Below, piece after piece: positions 5,085 through 6,950 of a DNA stretch of 6,950 nucleotides. The position numbers and the translations under genes are program-made. Below the pieces are notes generated by a model, which saw only the letters and a program-made list of their open reading frames with translations, was not told the origin of the DNA and made no database searches. Every line of letters begins with the position of its first letter. The stretch's first letter is position 1. This DNA comes from an uncultured Flavobacterium sp. (GTDB taxonomy: Bacteria; Bacteroidota; Bacteroidia; Flavobacteriales; Flavobacteriaceae), in assembly GCF_946479975.1 (NCBI RefSeq), contig NZ_CAMLIX010000246.1, forward strand, positions 1-6,950. Direction: 5' to 3'.

Positions 5085-5335
5085 GCAGAGTTACTTGTGA
5101 AGATCTCTCCTTTGTCGAGATGACAAGATTGAGGTAAAAAACTTTGCGTCTTTGCGAGATTCTTTTTTGGAACATCACTTTGCGCTGATCCTTCGACTTC
5201 GCTCAGGAAGACAAAAACAAAAACTCAAAATTTTCAGTTCTCTGACTTTTGCGAGCAAAAAATAATCATTGCGCTCTTTGCGAAAAACCTTTGCGTTCTT
5301 TGCGTAAAAAAAACTTTCCGCCTTCGAGCCTTCGT
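5085..5335. repeat. Cluster of degraded dispersed repeats (CTTTGCG family and CCTTCGACTTCGCTCAGGA element)
   Basis: Copies of CTTTGCG in the same orientation occur near 5142, 5150, 5178, 5276, 5289 and 5298, with diverged ones near 5091 and 5246. They resemble the arms of the palindrome at 1908-2026. Interleaved are TCCTTCGACTTCGCTCAGGA (5189-5208), ending in a TCCT/AGGA pairing, and a related block at 5103-5121 in which ATCTC pairs with GAGAT. A CCGCCTTCGAGCCTTCGT stretch near 5319-5335 is a further diverged unit. No open frame of substance crosses the region. It looks like an accumulation of several repeat families between gene units. Confidence 0.65.
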
Positions 5336-5399
5336 CACAAAAAATAAACAAATAAGAAAACTTTAATAAAGCAATTTTACGTTAATTGCTGAAAATATG

Positions 5400-5407
5400 T
5401 AATTTTG
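5400..5407 (+). promoter_or_regulatory. Possible -7 promoter element of the aminopeptidase P gene
   Basis: TAATTTTG is a full match to TAnnTTTG. It sits 28 bp before the ATG at 5436 and would give an A-rich leader of about 20 nt. The -33 box is weak (TTT near 5376-5378, 21 bp upstream). Confidence 0.45.
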
Positions 5408-5435
5408 AAATTCGAAGTTCAAAAACGAAATAATT

Positions 5436-6728
5436 ATGAAATATCATCAAATAAACAGCGCTCTTTTTGTAAAAAACCGCAGAAAATTCATGGCAGAAAT
5501 GAAACCGAATTCGGTTGCCGTGTTCAATTCAAATGACATTTACCCAGTTAGTGCCGACAGTACTTTGCCTTTTGCTCAACACAGAGATATTTTTTATCTG
5601 AGTGGTGTTGATCAGGAAGAAAGCGTTTTGCTTTTGTTTCCAGATGCACCGTATGAAAATCAGAGAGAAATTCTTTTTTTGAGAGAAACTAACGATCATA
5701 TCGCAGTTTGGGAAGGTGAAAAACTGACTAAAGAACGTGCTTTTCAGGTTTCTGGAATTAGAACTGTTTATTGGTTACAGGATTTTCATAAAGTTTTGAA
5801 CGAAATGATGACGTATGCAGATACAATGTACATCAACACAAACGAACATTATCGCGCATCTGTAGAAACAGAAACTCGCGAGGCTCGTTTTATAAAATGG
5901 TGGAAAGAGCGTTACCCAGCTCACAATGTTGCAAAAAGCAATCCGATTTTGCAAAGATTACGTTCTGTAAAAGAAAGCGAAGAAATCGATTTGATTCAGC
6001 ACGCTTGTGATATTACAGAAAAAGGTTTCCGCAGATTATTAGGATTCGTAAAACCAAATGTTACCGAATATGAAATTGAAGCGGAACTAGCTCATGAATT
6101 CATTCGTAACCGTTCTAAAGGTTTTGCTTATACGCCAATTATTGCTTCTGGAAACAATGCAAATGTTTTACATTATATCGAAAACAATCAGCAATGTAAA
6201 GCTGGAGATTTGATTTTATTGGACGTTGCTGCCGAATATGCAAATTATTCAAGTGACATGACCAGAACAATTCCAGTTTCCGGTCGATTTACAGATCGTC
6301 AGAAAGCGGTTTACAATGCAGTTTTAAGAGTTAAAAACGAAGCTACAAAAATGCTTACTCCAGGAACGCTTTGGAAACAATATCATGTTGAAGTGGGTAA
6401 AATCATGACTTCTGAATTGCTTGGTTTAGGTTTATTAGACAAATCTGATGTTCAGAACGAAAATCCAGAATGGCCGGCTTACAAAAAATATTTCATGCAC
6501 GGAACGTCTCACCACATGGGATTGGACACGCACGATTACGGTTTACTGCATGAACCAATGAAAGCTAATATGGTTTTCACGGTTGAACCAGGAATCTACA
6601 TTCCGGCAGAAAAATTCGGAATTCGTTTAGAAGATAACGTTGTGATTCAAGAAAAAGGAGAACCTTTTAACTTGATGCGCAATATTCCTGTTGAAGTCGA
6701 AGAAATTGAAACTTTGATGAATTCATAA
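5436..6728 (+). CDS. pepP: Xaa-Pro aminopeptidase (aminopeptidase P, M24B)
   Basis: Cytosolic di-manganese peptidase that removes the N-terminal residue from peptides whose second residue is proline. The 430-residue protein has the two-domain layout of E. coli PepP (about 441 residues). The N-terminal creatinase-like domain (about 1-170) contains QHRDIFYLSGVDQEESVLLL (48-67), and the C-terminal pita-bread domain follows from about 175. The metal ligands can all be placed: D263 (ILLDVAAEY), D274 (YSSDMTRT), H359 (HGTSHHMGLDTHD), E384 (FTVEPGIY) and E399 (GIRLEDNVVI). H355 and H366 match the catalytic histidines of the family. Nothing is missing, so activity is likely. No signal peptide is seen. 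The ATG at 5436 follows an A-rich leader with a -7 box 28 bp upstream. The gene stands alone and ends 8 bp before a strong terminator hairpin. Confidence 0.93.
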   Translation: MKYHQINSALFVKNRRKFMAEMKPNSVAVFNSNDIYPVSADSTLPFAQHRDIFYLSGVDQEESVLLLFPDAPYENQREILFLRETNDHIAVWEGEKLTKERAFQVSGIRTVYWLQDFHKVLNEMMTYADTMYINTNEHYRASVETETREARFIKWWKERYPAHNVAKSNPILQRLRSVKESEEIDLIQHACDITEKGFRRLLGFVKPNVTEYEIEAELAHEFIRNRSKGFAYTPIIASGNNANVLHYIENNQQCKAGDLILLDVAAEYANYSSDMTRTIPVSGRFTDRQKAVYNAVLRVKNEATKMLTPGTLWKQYHVEVGKIMTSELLGLGLLDKSDVQNENPEWPAYKKYFMHGTSHHMGLDTHDYGLLHEPMKANMVFTVEPGIYIPAEKFGIRLEDNVVIQEKGEPFNLMRNIPVEVEEIETLMNS

Positions 6729-6736
6729 AAATAATT

Positions 6737-6772
6737 AAGCCCTTAATAATATCAATTATTAAGGGCTTTTTA
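6737..6772. terminator. Strong rho-independent terminator, probably bidirectional
   Basis: AAGCCCTTAATAAT (6737-6750) pairs perfectly over 14 bp with ATTATTAAGGGCTT (6755-6768) around the 4-nt loop ATCA, followed by a T-rich run into TAAATTTTAT. On the minus strand the hairpin is followed by a looser T-rich stretch. It lies between the convergent aminopeptidase and ferritin genes and probably ends both transcripts. Confidence 0.88.
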
Positions 6773-6792
6773 AATTTTATAAATCGTGTATT

Positions 6793-6950
6793 TTATCCGA
6801 TTTTAGATATTTGAACGTCTAATTCAAATTTACCTGTAGCTTCATTTTCGTTGATTAACTCAAAAAGCTCTAAAGCTCTTCTTGCATTTTTCTCCTCTTC
6901 TCTTTGCTCAGCTACATACCACATCATAAAATCTTCTGTAGCATAATCAT
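6793..6950 (-). CDS. Ferritin, C-terminal part
   Basis: Iron-storage protein forming a 24-subunit cytosolic shell that oxidises and stores iron. Only the last 51 residues are in the window. They read DYATEDFMMWYVAEQREEEK, then NARRALELFELINENEATGKFELDVQISKIG, with a TAA at 6795-6793. The block DF(M)MWYVAEQREEE corresponds to the fourth helix of bacterial ferritins, where EQ.EEE supplies residues at or near the ferroxidase centre. The tail is the short final helix region. Bacterioferritin is less likely, since the ending resembles FtnA-type proteins of Bacteroidota. The start and iron-site residues of the first helices lie beyond the right edge. The gene converges on the aminopeptidase gene and shares its terminator. 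Confidence 0.82.
   Translation of the reverse strand, partial: DYATEDFMMWYVAEQREEEKNARRALELFELINENEATGKFELDVQISKIG

Noticed and set aside
5085..5335. CRISPR array from the repeated CTTTGCG motifs
   Set aside because: Units are short, irregularly spaced and decayed, with no constant repeat or spacer length and no cas genes.

Overview
The window looks like ordinary chromosome from a Flavobacterium-like member of the Bacteroidota. It is AT-rich, its A-rich leaders lack Shine-Dalgarno sites, and its promoters fit the Bacteroidota TTG-N19/20-TAnnTTTG pattern. The cytochrome b558-type sdhC, the 453-residue HMG-CoA synthase, the M24B aminopeptidase and the ferritin tail also fit this group. Intergenic repeats of the type common in flavobacterial genomes support the assignment. 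All names rest on reading the translations; no database was searched.

Layout. At 1-178 (-) is the start of sdhC, divergent from an HMG-CoA synthase at 535-1896 (+). The 356-bp gap between them carries one recognisable promoter for each gene. The HMG-CoA synthase ends in a long palindrome rich in CTTTGCG motifs (1908-2026). Facing it is a leftward block in this transcription order: a PhnO-like GNAT acetyltransferase (4708-4262), a membrane-anchored LytTR regulator (4259-3519), a six-helix membrane protein (3417-2866), a REPIN-like double hairpin (2724-2801), and two small genes for apparently exported or anchored proteins (2625-2233 and 2214-2034). Both small genes show single-base reading-frame problems at homopolymers.

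From 4709 to 5435 there is no gene. This stretch holds a Flavo-1-like structured RNA element, a tandem 8-bp repeat and a cluster of degraded repeats. It is followed by an aminopeptidase P gene (5436-6728, +), a strong and probably bidirectional terminator, and the C-terminal end of a convergent ferritin gene (6793-6950, -).

How it fits together. sdhC (respiration), HMG-CoA synthase (probably mevalonate/isoprenoid synthesis), aminopeptidase P and ferritin are independent housekeeping genes. The only local regulatory unit is the GNAT-LytTR pair, which is translationally coupled, plus the membrane protein downstream. Between the LytTR gene and the membrane-protein gene lie two near-identical 9-bp direct repeats with a 12-bp gap, which is the geometry of LytTR operators. 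This suggests that the regulator controls its neighbour. I see no defence system, CRISPR array, tRNA, rRNA or transposase, and no clearly new multi-gene system. The leads most worth following are the putative LytTR operator, the two frame-disrupted small genes and the repeat-rich gap.
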